From contig SZOV01000005.1 in NCBI GenBank assembly GCA_030263375.1, positions 1-64,000 of the forward strand: a stretch of DNA of 64,000 nucleotides. Reading direction: 5' to 3'. A program made the translations under genes and the position numbers. The stretch is from Deltaproteobacteria bacterium PRO3. GTDB taxonomy: Bacteria; UBA10199; DSSB01. The notes beneath the pieces are model-generated. The model searched no databases. It was not told the DNA's origin and was given only the letters and a program-made list of their open reading frames with translations. Shown one piece after another: positions 34,993 through 43,912 of this stretch; within the stretch, counting starts at the first letter, position 1; the number at the start of each line of letters is the position of its first letter.

Positions 34993-35040
34993 ATCTTTTC
35001 CTCCCTATGTACGGGATCCGGCCTGGCACTTATAATAGAA

Positions 35041-35096
35041 GGGTTCGAAATCCGAACCCAATAGGAAATAACCGACCGAAAATCAAACCTCCGTCT
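35041..35096. repeat. Palindromic repeat locus 8
   Basis: GGGTTCGAAATCCGAACCC is followed by ACCGACCGAAAATCAAACCT and CCGTCT. This matches locus 6 over about 60 bases with few differences. Confidence 0.9.
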
Positions 35097-35112
35097 GAAT
35101 TCTGCTGATTGA

Positions 35113-36975
35113 TCACGAACCAATAGCACTGATTAAATTTCCGTTTGGACAACCTTGGTAGATTGCCGGGCAAGTTCCGGTCGGGCATAGGCAGGTGCAG
35201 GTCGAAGTCGATTCACTGCATCCCGCGGGGCAGATACTTGGATTTGACGCGGAATCAGAAGGCGCGGCCGGGTATCTGATGGGGAAAACCAGATCGCTAT
35301 AGGCAGGATTGTTAGGTTGACCATCCGAGTTCGTGCCGTTGGCGAGTGTCGATGGATCATTAAAGACCGGCTGGGGTGGAGCGGGAGGAGTTCCCTGGCA
35401 GATGTCTTCGTTGGCGGCATTGGCCAGCGACGCTCCGAAATAGGAGTTGTCGGTCTGGCAACCGCAGTTTTCAATGGTAGTGTCGCAGCAAGTACCTCCC
35501 GCCGACGTGGTGCAATCAGGACATTTAGGATCCTCAATATTAGTGACGGCGGGCCAGTCCAATATTTGCGTATCCGCCAGATAGACCGCGTATGTCACGG
35601 TAATGTCGAAAGTGCTGCCTGGAACTCGACTTTCGGCCCCGGCTGTCCAAAAGGCCATGATGCTGGTGGAATTTGCGCCGGCGGGAGACTGTTCATTCTG
35701 AGGAAAGGTCAACGCGTTGGTACATGAGGGATCGCCATGTTGCGTACCGATGGTGGCGGCGCAGGCTGATGTCGAATCCGTTCCGCAGAATTGGAACTGC
35801 CAGTATTGACCCTGTCCGCTTTGAGTGTGGCCGGAAAAAACGGCTGCCGCCGGAATGGTGGTGCTTGTATCGGACTCATAGGTCGCACCTGCATCGATGC
35901 CGACCGGACTCGTGCCTTCGCCCCAATAGCTGAGGCTGCCATCGATAGAGAAGCTCCACCCACGGCTATAGTCAGTATCCGATCCTTGATAAGCGCTGGG
36001 CGAAGAGCCGCAATAGCTGACCACCTGCGAAGTTTGCAAACTGGGAGGGGGGTCAATGGCGAAATAGAAGTAGAGGGGATAGTCGGCCAGTTTGCAGGCG
36101 CTGCCGCTGTGCTTTTCAGACTGGTAACGCAGCACCCCGCTAAACTGATCATTTAACTGATCGAGTTCCGTGGTATTGCCAACGCCGCAAGACGGTACGA
36201 CAACATTAGGCTGCCACGAAGACACCTCGGTAAGATATTGGCCTGACTTTGTGACGCCGGATCCGTAAGCGCTGTAGTAGGTGGATCCGGGATCGGTATT
36301 CAGTGTGGATTCGACGATGTAAATATCTTGATTGCCGCAGCAGTCATGAAAAGCGTAAAGGCTGTTGTTGCTGGTATAACTGCCACCCGATCCTTGAGGG
36401 ATATTTATTTCCTCCTGCGCCACGAGCGTCGAAGGAGGGACAGGTGATGTCTGCAGGCTCACGGAACCATTCAACGCCGCCCCATCTTGATCGATCTTCT
36501 CATTTATCAATTCGACCGCTGTGTCCAAGGCGCCTTCGTAATTGGTGAGCCCAACTGGATCCATGATGGCGACGGGATTATGGCGACCATTTTGTTTGCG
36601 AATAATGTGAGTCATTCGCGGTATATTATTTTTGTGATAACTTCGGACCAGCGCTTTGTGGGGATCGATGATATCAAGAATCGCGTGGCTGGCCTCTTTA
36701 GTGGCGTCGAAAAGGACGACGGCTAGGCCGGCTTCATAAGTATTGATGAGTCCTTGTTTTTGATCGTTGGTGAGGGCCGGCACATTGTCGGCCTGCACGA
36801 AAATGGACTTGTCGCTTCCGCCCTCGTAAGGCATGAGCTTAAAATTTTTATCGATGCGGTCACTTAGCTTGGTATCAAGCGAGCCAATTACGGCTACGGT
36901 TTTCTTGTTTGGCCCGCTGGATCCGCAGGCGGCGATTAACAACACAGCGGTAAGCAAAAATAATTTGATTCTCAT
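35113..36975 (-). CDS. Large lipoprotein, unknown
   Basis: The protein has 620 residues. The lipobox is LLIAAC-GSS. An N-terminal domain of about 130 residues has 'KKTVAVIGSLDTKLSDRIDKN' and 'AGLAVVLFDATKEASHAILD', suggesting a small alpha/beta fold. The remainder is Ser/Thr/Gly-rich and Cys-containing, with 'DPKCPDCTTSAGGTCCDTTI' and a final Cys-rich tail. I do not recognise the family. A cell-envelope location is inferred. Confidence 0.65.
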   Translation of the reverse strand: MRIKLFLLTAVLLIAACGSSGPNKKTVAVIGSLDTKLSDRIDKNFKLMPYEGGSDKSIFVQADNVPALTNDQKQGLINTYEAGLAVVLFDATKEASHAILDIIDPHKALVRSYHKNNIPRMTHIIRKQNGRHNPVAIMDPVGLTNYEGALDTAVELINEKIDQDGAALNGSVSLQTSPVPPSTLVAQEEINIPQGSGGSYTSNNSLYAFHDCCGNQDIYIVESTLNTDPGSTYYSAYGSGVTKSGQYLTEVSSWQPNVVVPSCGVGNTTELDQLNDQFSGVLRYQSEKHSGSACKLADYPLYFYFAIDPPPSLQTSQVVSYCGSSPSAYQGSDTDYSRGWSFSIDGSLSYWGEGTSPVGIDAGATYESDTSTTIPAAAVFSGHTQSGQGQYWQFQFCGTDSTSACAATIGTQHGDPSCTNALTFPQNEQSPAGANSTSIMAFWTAGAESRVPGSTFDITVTYAVYLADTQILDWPAVTNIEDPKCPDCTTSAGGTCCDTTIENCGCQTDNSYFGASLANAANEDICQGTPPAPPQPVFNDPSTLANGTNSDGQPNNPAYSDLVFPIRYPAAPSDSASNPSICPAGCSESTSTCTCLCPTGTCPAIYQGCPNGNLISAIGS

Positions 36976-37057
36976 CTTAACCCCTCGGATTGGATAATAG
37001 ATTTTATCGTAACCGAGGAGTTAAAGCTCCAGCAAGGTAAAACCCTAAAATTCCCAA

Positions 37058-37150
37058 ATTTACGAAATTTACAGAGAAATTTACAGACGAAATTTACGAA
37101 ATTTACAGACGAAGCTCCGATTTTCGGACGCCACCGTCCGATTTTCGGAC
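37058..37150. repeat. Palindromic repeat locus 9 upstream of the first RAYT copy
   Basis: Short AATTTACGAAATTTACAGACG direct repeats (37058-37112) run into GACGAAGCTCCGATTTTCGG plus AC (37108-37129), followed by GTCCGATTTTCGGAC (37136-37150). The locus lies about 70 bases upstream of the transposase start, as REP copies commonly do. Confidence 0.85.
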
Positions 37151-37217
37151 TCTAACTCCACTCATCTACAATTAATCTTTACCTCATGTTGGCATCTACA
37201 TTGCTTGCCTAAAGCAC

Positions 37218-37928
37218 ATGCCAAGCCGCCCCCGATACGCCATCTTAAGCAATCACTCCACTTTCCACGTCACGTGGCAATGCCACAACCGCACCTGGCT
37301 GCTCAAAACCGATTAGGCAAAGCGCTTGTACTATAATTTATTGCTTCGGAACAAAGATCGCTACCAGGTCAGGATCTATTCCTATTGCTTCATGAGCAAT
37401 CATCCCCATTTGACGGGCTATTGCGTCGACAAAAAGCTACTGTCCGATTTTTTCCGCGTCGTGAATGCTGTCTTCGCGAGAAGTTACAATTTAAGATTCC
37501 GCAGACGCGGCCAGGTAGTGATGGACCGCTTCAAGTCCCCCGTTATCCAAACCGATTTCAACCACCTTCAGGTGATGTTTTACATCGATCTCAATCCCAA
37601 ACGCGCGCATATGGTGAAGCATCCCAAGGAATATCCTTGGTCTTCATTTCATTATTACGCCTATGGCAATGACGATCCTCCTATCATGCCGGCGCCAGCT
37701 TATCTTAAACTCGGCGACACCGACGCCCTTCGAAGAAAGAATTACCTAAAGATGATTCATCACATTCTACAGAATGACTGGAAGGAAAAGCGCCCCTACT
37801 CCTCTACGCCATTCATCGGGAACCCGGATTGGATTACAGCAAGGATGGAACAACTGAAGATATGCACCAGCCTGCAGCGAAAGAGTTGGTTGTCTAGGTT
37901 TAAGTTGAAATTTGGGATTCCGCCGTAG
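37218..37928 (+). pseudogene. REP-associated tyrosine transposase (Y1/HUH), broken by a nonsense codon
   Basis: The frame starts MPSRPRYAILSNHSTFHVTW at 37218 and matches the intact copy at 42576. At 37314-37316 the intact copy's TGG (Trp33) is TAG, splitting the frame. Downstream the HUH motif SNHPHL, DRFKSPVIQ and YIDLNPKRAHMVKHP are kept in frame. The C-terminus is full length. The single substitution suggests recent inactivation, unless the downstream TTG is used as a start. Confidence 0.85.
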
Positions 37929-38098
37929 TCCGCTCGCGGATTCATTGCTCGCTAAAATTTTTCCCACTCACCCACACCCTTCCTGTCGACGCCCAGGAGG
38001 GCAATGGTGCTTCTCCATTTTTTACGGATATCCCCTCTCCCACCACCATTCAGCTCAAATGATATAATGATATATCGACGTGAATTCATTAAAATCAG

Positions 38099-38121
38099 AA
38101 TTTCAAACCTCCGTCTGTATT
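38099..38121. repeat. Palindromic repeat locus 10, single arm
   Basis: AATTTCAAACCTCCGTCTGT is the inverted half of the family. It lies between the first RAYT and the Cys-rich lipoprotein gene. Confidence 0.75.
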
Positions 38122-38133
38122 CTTCTCTGATCC

Positions 38134-38592
38134 TCAAATAGCGCACTGGCCGCTACCGCTGAGAGCATGAGAGGCGCTGTCACCAGGACACGTCAGCTCA
38201 CAGGTCGAATCGGCGGAACAGGTCAGGGAGCAATTCCCAGCGCAAGCCACGCGGCATACGGAACCCTCGGTGCAGCTAACGCTGCCGCTCTCGCCCACCG
38301 TAACGTCGCAAGTCGATCCCTGGGCACAGTCGATGCTGCAGGAGGCCCCGCAGCTACCGGTGCAGTCGTTGTTGTCGGTGCAATCTAAAGAACAGCTGGC
38401 GTTGGCGCAATCGCTCCCGGCGATGTCGCAAGCCGCTCCGCTGGGGCAGTTGCAGCTGGAGCCGCTGCAGGACAGGGGCTGCAGGCCTGAGGATCCGCTT
38501 CCGCAAGCGGTCAAGCACGCTAAAAGAGCCAGAATCAAAAATAATGTAGGTTTGCGCGAAGAGGTCTGAAAACGTGAAGAATTGCGATTCAT
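38134..38592 (-). CDS. Cysteine-rich lipoprotein
   Basis: The protein has 152 residues. The lipobox LACLTAC-GSG is followed by about 20 Cys in short spacings (SCSGSSCNCPSGAACD, DCTDNNDCTGSCGASCSIDC, SVCRVACAGNCSLTC). The composition is low in hydrophobic residues. Such proteins probably form many disulfides on the outer membrane surface. I do not identify a named family. Confidence 0.7.
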   Translation of the reverse strand: MNRNSSRFQTSSRKPTLFLILALLACLTACGSGSSGLQPLSCSGSSCNCPSGAACDIAGSDCANASCSLDCTDNNDCTGSCGASCSIDCAQGSTCDVTVGESGSVSCTEGSVCRVACAGNCSLTCSADSTCELTCPGDSASHALSGSGQCAI

Positions 38593-38772
38593 TTTCGTTT
38601 CCTTACTTTAAGGGTGTCATTGAGCAAATAAGTACCCTCTTCGAAAATGCAATGAATGGGCCAAAACGGAGAGCTTCTATCCCTCAGGAAAATAAGAATT
38701 TTTCGAATATGTACAGTTTTGATCGCGTCTCTTCTTGTCCTCTTTTGTGACACCAAAGAGTGACAGTCCTCT

Positions 38773-38795
38773 CTACTACTACTACTACTAGCGCT
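38773..38795. repeat. CTA trinucleotide run
   Basis: CTACTACTACTACTACTA precedes a GCGCTAGCG palindrome and the next repeat locus. Confidence 0.8.
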
Positions 38796-38903
38796 AGCGG
38801 AAGGAAGACGGAGGTTTGACTTTCAGTCGGTAGCGGAAGGAAGACGGAGGTTTGACTTTCAGTCGGTATTGCGCCGCGTCGATTGAAAATCAAACCTCCG
38901 TCT
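38795..38903. repeat. Palindromic repeat locus 11, tandem direct copies plus inverted copy
   Basis: A 36-base unit starting TAGCGGAAGGAAGACGGAGG occurs at 38795-38830 and 38831-38866. GATTGAAAATCAAACCTCCG plus TCT at 38881-38903 is the opposite arm. The core has the variant GGTTTGACTTTCAG. Confidence 0.92.
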
Positions 38904-38924
38904 GCATTTATTATTATCATTTAT

Positions 38925-39107
38925 AACTGGGTGGCTGGACGCATGGAGCAGCTGAAGATCTCGGCCGACATCCGTCAGCTAATCGGCGCCAGATCCTGGG
39001 GCACAGAGTTCCGAGTCATGCCCGTCCGGATCCCAAAAATAAACGGACCATGCGGGAATCCACTCGTGGAATATGGGGCCCTCTACGGAAGGCGAAATGT
39101 TGCAGCG
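38925..39107. pseudogene. Decayed fragment joining a RAYT 3' end and the tail of a VOC gene
   Basis: The segment repeats, with two internal deletions, DNA from 43187 to about 43490. It starts within RAYT codons for WVAGRMEQLKI, skips the last 65-75 bases of the gene, and continues with the intergenic GCTAATC..CAGATCCTGGGGCACAG. It then carries the 3' part of the VOC gene (opposite strand) up to GGGGCCCTCTA. After another deletion GGAAGGCGAA.TG.TGCAG resumes. It is bounded by repeats at 38903 and 39108. It is a third, dead copy of the RAYT-VOC arrangement. Confidence 0.85.
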
Positions 39108-39126
39108 AATTTCAAACCTCCGTCTG
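39108..39126. repeat. Palindromic repeat locus 12, single arm
   Basis: An AATTTCAAACCTCCGTCTG copy lies immediately after the RAYT-VOC remnant. Confidence 0.8.
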
Positions 39127-39223
39127 CCCGTCCGTTCTCCCCGTCCTTTATTTGATTATTTGATTGCCCCCCTTGCTCCCCCCATCCCCGGTTTGTACAA
39201 TGTACTATTAAGAGGGGGTGGGT

Positions 39224-40681
39224 ATGGAAGTTTTCCGTCAAAACTCGGGACGTTATGTCATTGCTCCTATCCTCGCGGCTGCCGCGATCTGTCTTAATCT
39301 GCCGGGCAGTGGATATGGCATGGGGGCTAGCGCGTCCGGCGCCGGGCCGGTACATATCGTCCTCGACAAGACGTGGGAGCCGAAGTCGGGCCAGATCATC
39401 GACTGTCGCGGCGGCTGGATTCTCCCCCGCAAGCTTGCGGCGGCGAATCGCGGCGTTTCCGAGCCGGACACCTTGCTTCACCTCGGGGCCGGCGTCGAAA
39501 ACGTTCAGATCCTTAACTGCAGGCTCGACGCGACTTTTCCGATCGTCATCACCGGCGGTAAAGGCCATCGCATCTCCGGAAACACCATCCGCTCAACCAG
39601 CCGATCTATATACGTGGTGGGTGGCGAACAAACAATGATCGACCACAACAATATGCGCTCGATGGGACGTAACGTTGAGATCAGGGGCGACAGCAAGGAG
39701 ACAGTGCTCTATCGCAATCACCTCAGCTACCAGTTGGGCGGTCACCCCGTCGAAGGATGGCCGGGAATCACAAACGACGACGAGCCCGGAGCGGTTGGAG
39801 TGTATGTGTTTTCGGTCCCGGGGGTGATTTACCTCGTTATCAACGATCGTTTGATCCAGGTCCTCAGTTATGGGGACACGCGAATTACCGGGACGGTCGT
39901 CCGCGAGAACACCATCGATCTGCGGTCGGGCTCCATCGCCGGGTTTGGCATCATATTTGCGACGCGGTCAGAGGACTCCCTCGCGGAAGGCAACACAATT
40001 TTCGGTGGCGGGATCGGGCTAGGAGTCTTCGGTTTGGATGACGGGGGATTTTTCTACGAGCCGGGCGTGTGCAGCGAGGACCCGGAATTTTACTGCAACC
40101 TCGGCGATGGTGTGTGCGAGTTCATCGGCATCGGCGAGTGTATCCCTGGGACCAAGGTTACCGGGGGCGGCCGCGTGCTGGCCCCGACCTTCAAAGGCAA
40201 CCGGGTCTTTGGGGCGTTTCACGGGTTCGACGCTGGTCTCAGCAAAGACCTAGTCTTCGAGAATAACCACCTTGAAAAAAACGATGTCGGCATCTTCCTT
40301 GTAGGGTATGCGCTAGAAAGTTCGACGAAGGTGCAGGGGAATATCGTCTTGCAAAACAAGGTCGGACTGCGCCTTGAGGACGATAGCCTCTTCGACGTGG
40401 AGGAACCCGGGCTCGAGGTCAGCTATAACGACTTCGGCGACAATAAGCAGAGTTTCGACGCCTATAGGCTCGTGTATGACGATAACGGGGAGGAAGTCCT
40501 CGATGTTTTACCATACCTGAAATCGACCACGCTGAATAACAACTGGTGGGCGAGTGCCCCCTGCGGCTTCCCGCAAAACCAAGAACGGTGGCCGAACGTC
40601 GAGGATCCCGTCGCCGCCGCCCTGCCGATCGCCGCGGCCTGGCAAGCCGGCGAGGCCGATGCCGTGCCTCGCTGTGATTAG
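39224..40681 (+). CDS. Secreted right-handed beta-helix protein
   Basis: The start is the ATG at 39224, preceded by GAGGGGGTGGGT (485 residues). A signal-like segment (VIAPILAAAAICLNLPGSG) comes first. Many NosD/pectate-lyase-like turns follow: NVQILNCRLD, HRISGNTIRSTSRSIYV, MIDHNNMRS, NTIDLRSGSIAGFGI, SLAEGNTIFGGG and TKVQGNIVLQNKVGL. A Cys-containing loop (VCSEDPEFYCNLGDGVCEF) interrupts the helix. It might bind or cleave polysaccharide, but no catalytic residues are evident. Its stop is 20 bases from repeat locus 13. Confidence 0.8.
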   Translation: MEVFRQNSGRYVIAPILAAAAICLNLPGSGYGMGASASGAGPVHIVLDKTWEPKSGQIIDCRGGWILPRKLAAANRGVSEPDTLLHLGAGVENVQILNCRLDATFPIVITGGKGHRISGNTIRSTSRSIYVVGGEQTMIDHNNMRSMGRNVEIRGDSKETVLYRNHLSYQLGGHPVEGWPGITNDDEPGAVGVYVFSVPGVIYLVINDRLIQVLSYGDTRITGTVVRENTIDLRSGSIAGFGIIFATRSEDSLAEGNTIFGGGIGLGVFGLDDGGFFYEPGVCSEDPEFYCNLGDGVCEFIGIGECIPGTKVTGGGRVLAPTFKGNRVFGAFHGFDAGLSKDLVFENNHLEKNDVGIFLVGYALESSTKVQGNIVLQNKVGLRLEDDSLFDVEEPGLEVSYNDFGDNKQSFDAYRLVYDDNGEEVLDVLPYLKSTTLNNNWWASAPCGFPQNQERWPNVEDPVAAALPIAAAWQAGEADAVPRCD

Positions 40682-40700
40682 AACAAGACAAGCAAGACAA

Positions 40701-40938
40701 GACGGAGGTTCGATTTTCAACCTAAATCCAGCGCAATCGACCGATTTTCAAACCTTCGTCTGTATTTTGCTGTTCTGCTGCCCCCCGCGCTGACCTCAAG
40801 ACTGCTGTTCTGCTGCCCCCCGCGCTGACCTCAAGACAGACCCGCAAGACGAAGGTTTGATTTTTTTTCGTTTTCAGGGCAGAGGTTCGAAATTCGAACA
40901 GAAGAAAGGTGAATCGACCGGAATTCATACCTCCGTCT
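40701..40938. repeat. Palindromic repeat locus 13, composite of two hairpins with a tandem spacer
   Basis: Hairpin A is GACGGAGGTTCGATTTTCAA (40701-40720) facing GATTTTCAAACCTTCGTC (40743-40760). A 35-base unit starting TGCTGTTCTGCTGCCCCCCG is then perfectly repeated (40768-40802 and 40803-40837). A further GACGAAGGTTTGATTTTT follows. Hairpin B has GAGGTTCGAAATTCGAACAG facing GAATTCATACCTCCGTC (40881-40938). Locus 15 has hairpins A and B in the same order. Confidence 0.9.
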
Positions 40939-41027
40939 TTATTTTTTTATTTTTTTCTTTTCTTGAAGGCTCTCTTTGTTGGGCCAATAATAAGTGGGTT
41001 TATCCATTTCTCATTGGGGGACTACAT

Positions 41028-42443
41028 ATGAATAGATTCATCTGCCGAAAAGCAGTGGTGTTTTGTCTGGTATCCCTAACCGTCGGGTTTCCGGTTTTGG
41101 CCATGGGCAAGGGATCCAAACTAACGCCTAAAGAGGCCATGGATATTGCTACCGGCACATATATTTTCGCCTATCCCCTGGTGACCATGGAAATGACCCG
41201 AAGGGTGATGACAAACGTCGCCAAGCCCGAAAACCATCATGCGCCGATGGGGCAATTTTATCACTCGGCGACTTATCCTGACGCTAATTTTCGGGATGTC
41301 ACGGCCCCTAACGCGGATACCCTCTATTCCACAGCATGGCTGGATCTTTCCAATGAGCCTTATATTTTAAGCCTTCCTGATGAAAAGGGACGATACTATT
41401 TGATGCCGATGTTGGATGGATGGACCACGGTTTTTCAGGTGCCGGGAAAGCGAACGACCGGCACCGGGCCTCAAAAATACGCCATCACCGGCCCCGGGTG
41501 GTCGGGAAAGCTTCCTCCAGGAGTTGAGGAATACAAGTCGCCAACCAATCTTGTCTGGATTCTAGGTCGAACTTACTGCGACGGCACTCCCGAGGATTAC
41601 CGGAAGGTTCATGCAATCCAGAAAGAATATTCTTTAGTGCCGCTTAGTGCGTACGGCAAGCCCTATACCCCACCCGAGGGAAAGGTGGATCCAAGCATCG
41701 ATACAAAAACGGCTGTTCGAGAACAAGTGAACGCCTTGAATGTTGAAGATTATTTCAAGCTTTTTGCCAAATTGATGAAAAACAATCCTCCCACTGCGGA
41801 GGATGCACCGATCGTGGCCTCTATGGAAAAAATAGGATTAGTGCCGGGTCAAGATTTTGACATGGGCAAGTTGGACAAGGGCACCGTAAAGGCATTGGCC
41901 CAGGTGCCCAAGGTTGCGCAGCAAAAGATCATGGCCCACATGAAAGATGCCGGGAAGGACGTAAACGGTTGGACCTTTTCTACCAAAACGGGAGTTTATG
42001 GCACGGATTACTTGCAGCGCGCATTTATCACTGCGATAGGGCTCGGTGCTAACCGACCCAAAGATGCGATATATCCAACTTCCAAGGTAGACGCTTCGGG
42101 TAAGTCTTATAGCGGTGCCAACAAATATGTTATCCGTTTCGAAAAGGGGCAAACACCCCCCGTGGAAGGTTTTTGGTCGATTACGATGTACGATGCCGAT
42201 TACTTCTTCGTCGCGAATCCGCTTAATCGATATACGGTCAGCTCTCGATTTCCTTTCAAATATAACCCGGACGGTTCCCTAGATATCTACATTCAAAAAG
42301 ACTCTCCAGGAAAAGAGAAAGAACCTAACTGGCTGCCAGCTCCCGCCGGAGATTTTATATTGATGATGCGAATGTATTGGCCGAAGGATCAAGTTATCGA
42401 TGGGAGCTGGAAGCCGCCTGCGGTTGCTCAGGTATCAAACTAG
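41028..42443 (+). CDS. DUF1254/DUF1214-domain exported protein
   Basis: From the ATG at 41028 it has 471 residues. A signal peptide (VVFCLVSLTVGFPVLAMG) is followed by the DUF1254 region: ATGTYIFAYPLVTMEMTRRV, DVTAPNADTLYSTAWLDLSN, YYLMPMLDGWTTVFQVPGKR and LVWILGRTYCDGTPED. The DUF1214 region then follows: VEGFWSITMYDADYFFVANP, YTVSSR, FKYNPDGSLDIYIQKDSPG and NWLPAPAGDFILMMRMYWP. The family is widespread and of unknown biochemical function. The protein is full length. The gene is flanked by repeats on both sides. Confidence 0.92.
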   Translation: MNRFICRKAVVFCLVSLTVGFPVLAMGKGSKLTPKEAMDIATGTYIFAYPLVTMEMTRRVMTNVAKPENHHAPMGQFYHSATYPDANFRDVTAPNADTLYSTAWLDLSNEPYILSLPDEKGRYYLMPMLDGWTTVFQVPGKRTTGTGPQKYAITGPGWSGKLPPGVEEYKSPTNLVWILGRTYCDGTPEDYRKVHAIQKEYSLVPLSAYGKPYTPPEGKVDPSIDTKTAVREQVNALNVEDYFKLFAKLMKNNPPTAEDAPIVASMEKIGLVPGQDFDMGKLDKGTVKALAQVPKVAQQKIMAHMKDAGKDVNGWTFSTKTGVYGTDYLQRAFITAIGLGANRPKDAIYPTSKVDASGKSYSGANKYVIRFEKGQTPPVEGFWSITMYDADYFFVANPLNRYTVSSRFPFKYNPDGSLDIYIQKDSPGKEKEPNWLPAPAGDFILMMRMYWPKDQVIDGSWKPPAVAQVSN

Positions 42444-42454
42444 AAGGCGGACGG

Positions 42455-42478
42455 GACGAAGCTTCGATTTTCGGTCGG
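42455..42478. repeat. Palindromic repeat locus 14 upstream of the intact RAYT
   Basis: GACGAAGCTTCGATTTTCGG plus TCGG lies about 100 bases before the transposase start. It has the same GACGAAGC(T)TCC/CGATTTTCGG variant as locus 9 upstream of the other RAYT copy. Confidence 0.85.
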
Positions 42479-42575
42479 GCTGAGTCTTTTAAGTTCGAAT
42501 TTCATCCCCCTATCATCCTCTGCTCAAACACCGGGCCTTTAGCGACTGGCATCGCATTTGCTTCTTTTTGCACTC

Positions 42576-43286
42576 ATGCCAAGCCGCCCCCGATACGCCA
42601 TTTTAAGCAATCACTCCACTTTCCACGTCACGTGGCAGTGCCACAACCGCACCTGGCTGCTCAAAACCGATTGGGCCAAGCGCTTGTACTATAATTTATT
42701 GCTTCGGTACAAAGATCGCTACCAGGTCAGGATCTATTCCTATTGCTTCATGAGCAATCACCCGCATTTGACGGGCTATTGCGTCGACAAAAAGCTTCTG
42801 TCCGATTTTTTCCGCGTCGTGAATGCCGTCTTCGCGCGAACTTACAATTTAAGATTCCGCAGACGCGGCCAGGTAGTGATGGACCGCTTCAAATCCCCCG
42901 TTATCCAAACCGATTTCAACCACCTTCAGGTGATGTTTTACATCGATCTCAATCCTAAACGCGCGCATATGGTGAGGCATCCCAAGGAATATCCTTGGTC
43001 TTCATTTCATTATTACGCCTATGGGAAGGAGGATCCCCTCATCACCCCGGCGCCCAGCTATCTAAACTTGGGAAATACGGGCGGGTTGCGGCGGAAGAAT
43101 TATTTGAAAATGATTCATCATATTCTGGAAAACGATTGGAAGGAGAAACGCCCCTACTCTTCCGTTCCCTTCATCGGCAATCCCGACTGGGTGGCCGGAC
43201 GCATGGAACAGTTGAAGATATTCCAGAGCCTACAAAGGAAAAGTTGGATGACAAGGTTCAAGGAGAAATTCGGGCTATCGCCTTAA
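42576..43286 (+). CDS. REP-associated tyrosine transposase (Y1/HUH, RAYT), intact
   Basis: The protein has 236 residues from MPSRPRYAIL at 42576, a start supported by identity with the other copy. Motifs of the IS200-like Y1 fold are HVTWQCHNRTWLL (residues 17-29), the HUH pair His62/His64 in MSNHPHLTGY, RRRGQVVMDRFKSPVIQ and YIDLNPKRAHMVRHPKEYPW. RAYTs are single-strand DNA nucleases that recognise and mobilise REP hairpins. Palindromic repeats 100 bases upstream and across 33 kb are the likely substrates. The VOC gene is convergent 20 bases downstream. Confidence 0.9.
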   Translation: MPSRPRYAILSNHSTFHVTWQCHNRTWLLKTDWAKRLYYNLLLRYKDRYQVRIYSYCFMSNHPHLTGYCVDKKLLSDFFRVVNAVFARTYNLRFRRRGQVVMDRFKSPVIQTDFNHLQVMFYIDLNPKRAHMVRHPKEYPWSSFHYYAYGKEDPLITPAPSYLNLGNTGGLRRKNYLKMIHHILENDWKEKRPYSSVPFIGNPDWVAGRMEQLKIFQSLQRKSWMTRFKEKFGLSP

Positions 43287-43305
43287 GTCGGCTGGCATCC
43301 ATCGG

Positions 43306-43677
43306 CTAATCAGCGCGAGATCCTGGGGCACAGATTTCCAAGTCATGCCCGTCCGGATCCCTAAAATAAACGGACCTCGCGGGAATCCACTCGTGGAATA
43401 CGGGGCCCTCTATGGCTATCCCCTTCTGCTGGAGGATTTTCACGGCTTCGTCCAGCGCAGCATCGTCGACATGGAAGGCGAAGTGCTGCAGAGGCCACGC
43501 CCCCGACTCCTCCTGCAAGACGATCATGCCGTTTCTGCCTGCGCGCATGAATACCCACGGCCGCCGCGCATCTCGTAACCCTACTTCGAACCCCAACACC
43601 TCTCGATAGAAGGACTCCGCTCTCGCCAAGTCCTTAACCCGGATCGCGACTTCATAAAGGCCATCAACTTTTATCAT
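43306..43677 (-). CDS. VOC-family protein (glyoxalase/bleomycin resistance/dioxygenase fold)
   Basis: The protein has 123 residues. It contains two beta-alpha-beta-beta-beta modules: 'YEVAIRVKDLARAESFYREVLGF' and 'LQHFAFHVDDAALDEAVKIL', ending 'VYFRDPDGHDLEI'. Likely metal ligands are His in FAFHV and Glu in LEIC; an N-terminal Glu stands in YEVA. The substrate is unknown. A decayed partial copy of its 3' region, joined to a RAYT remnant, lies at 38.9 kb, so this gene has been copied together with the transposase. Confidence 0.88.
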   Translation of the reverse strand: MIKVDGLYEVAIRVKDLARAESFYREVLGFEVGLRDARRPWVFMRAGRNGMIVLQEESGAWPLQHFAFHVDDAALDEAVKILQQKGIAIEGPVFHEWIPARSVYFRDPDGHDLEICAPGSRAD

Positions 43678-43912
43678 GAAATCCCCTTGTGTTTCCTAAA
43701 GACAAAGCCTTGCACTCTTTGCCTGAGCCTGCCAGGGTCATATAAATAACATATTGATATTATTATATTTTATAAGATTACGAAAGATACATAATTGAAG
43801 GTTATCGGGCGGGGGTAGCGGGAGGAAGGGAGTTAGGTGAGGGAATTTAGGGCGGGGATTTTGCTTCGTCTGTAATTTCTTTTATATTCTTCTGGTGGTG
43901 ACCACCAAATAA
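43678..43912. other. AT-rich intergenic boundary of the island
   Basis: The base composition falls sharply here. ATATTGATATTATTATATTT near 43750 and GCTTCGTCTGTAATTTC near 43863 (a weak half-copy of the palindromic family) are the only notable features. No gene is seen. Confidence 0.5.

Noticed and set aside
38795-38903. Tandem 36-bp units as a CRISPR candidate
   Set aside because: There are no spacers between copies, the third copy is inverted, and the sequence matches the palindromic family.
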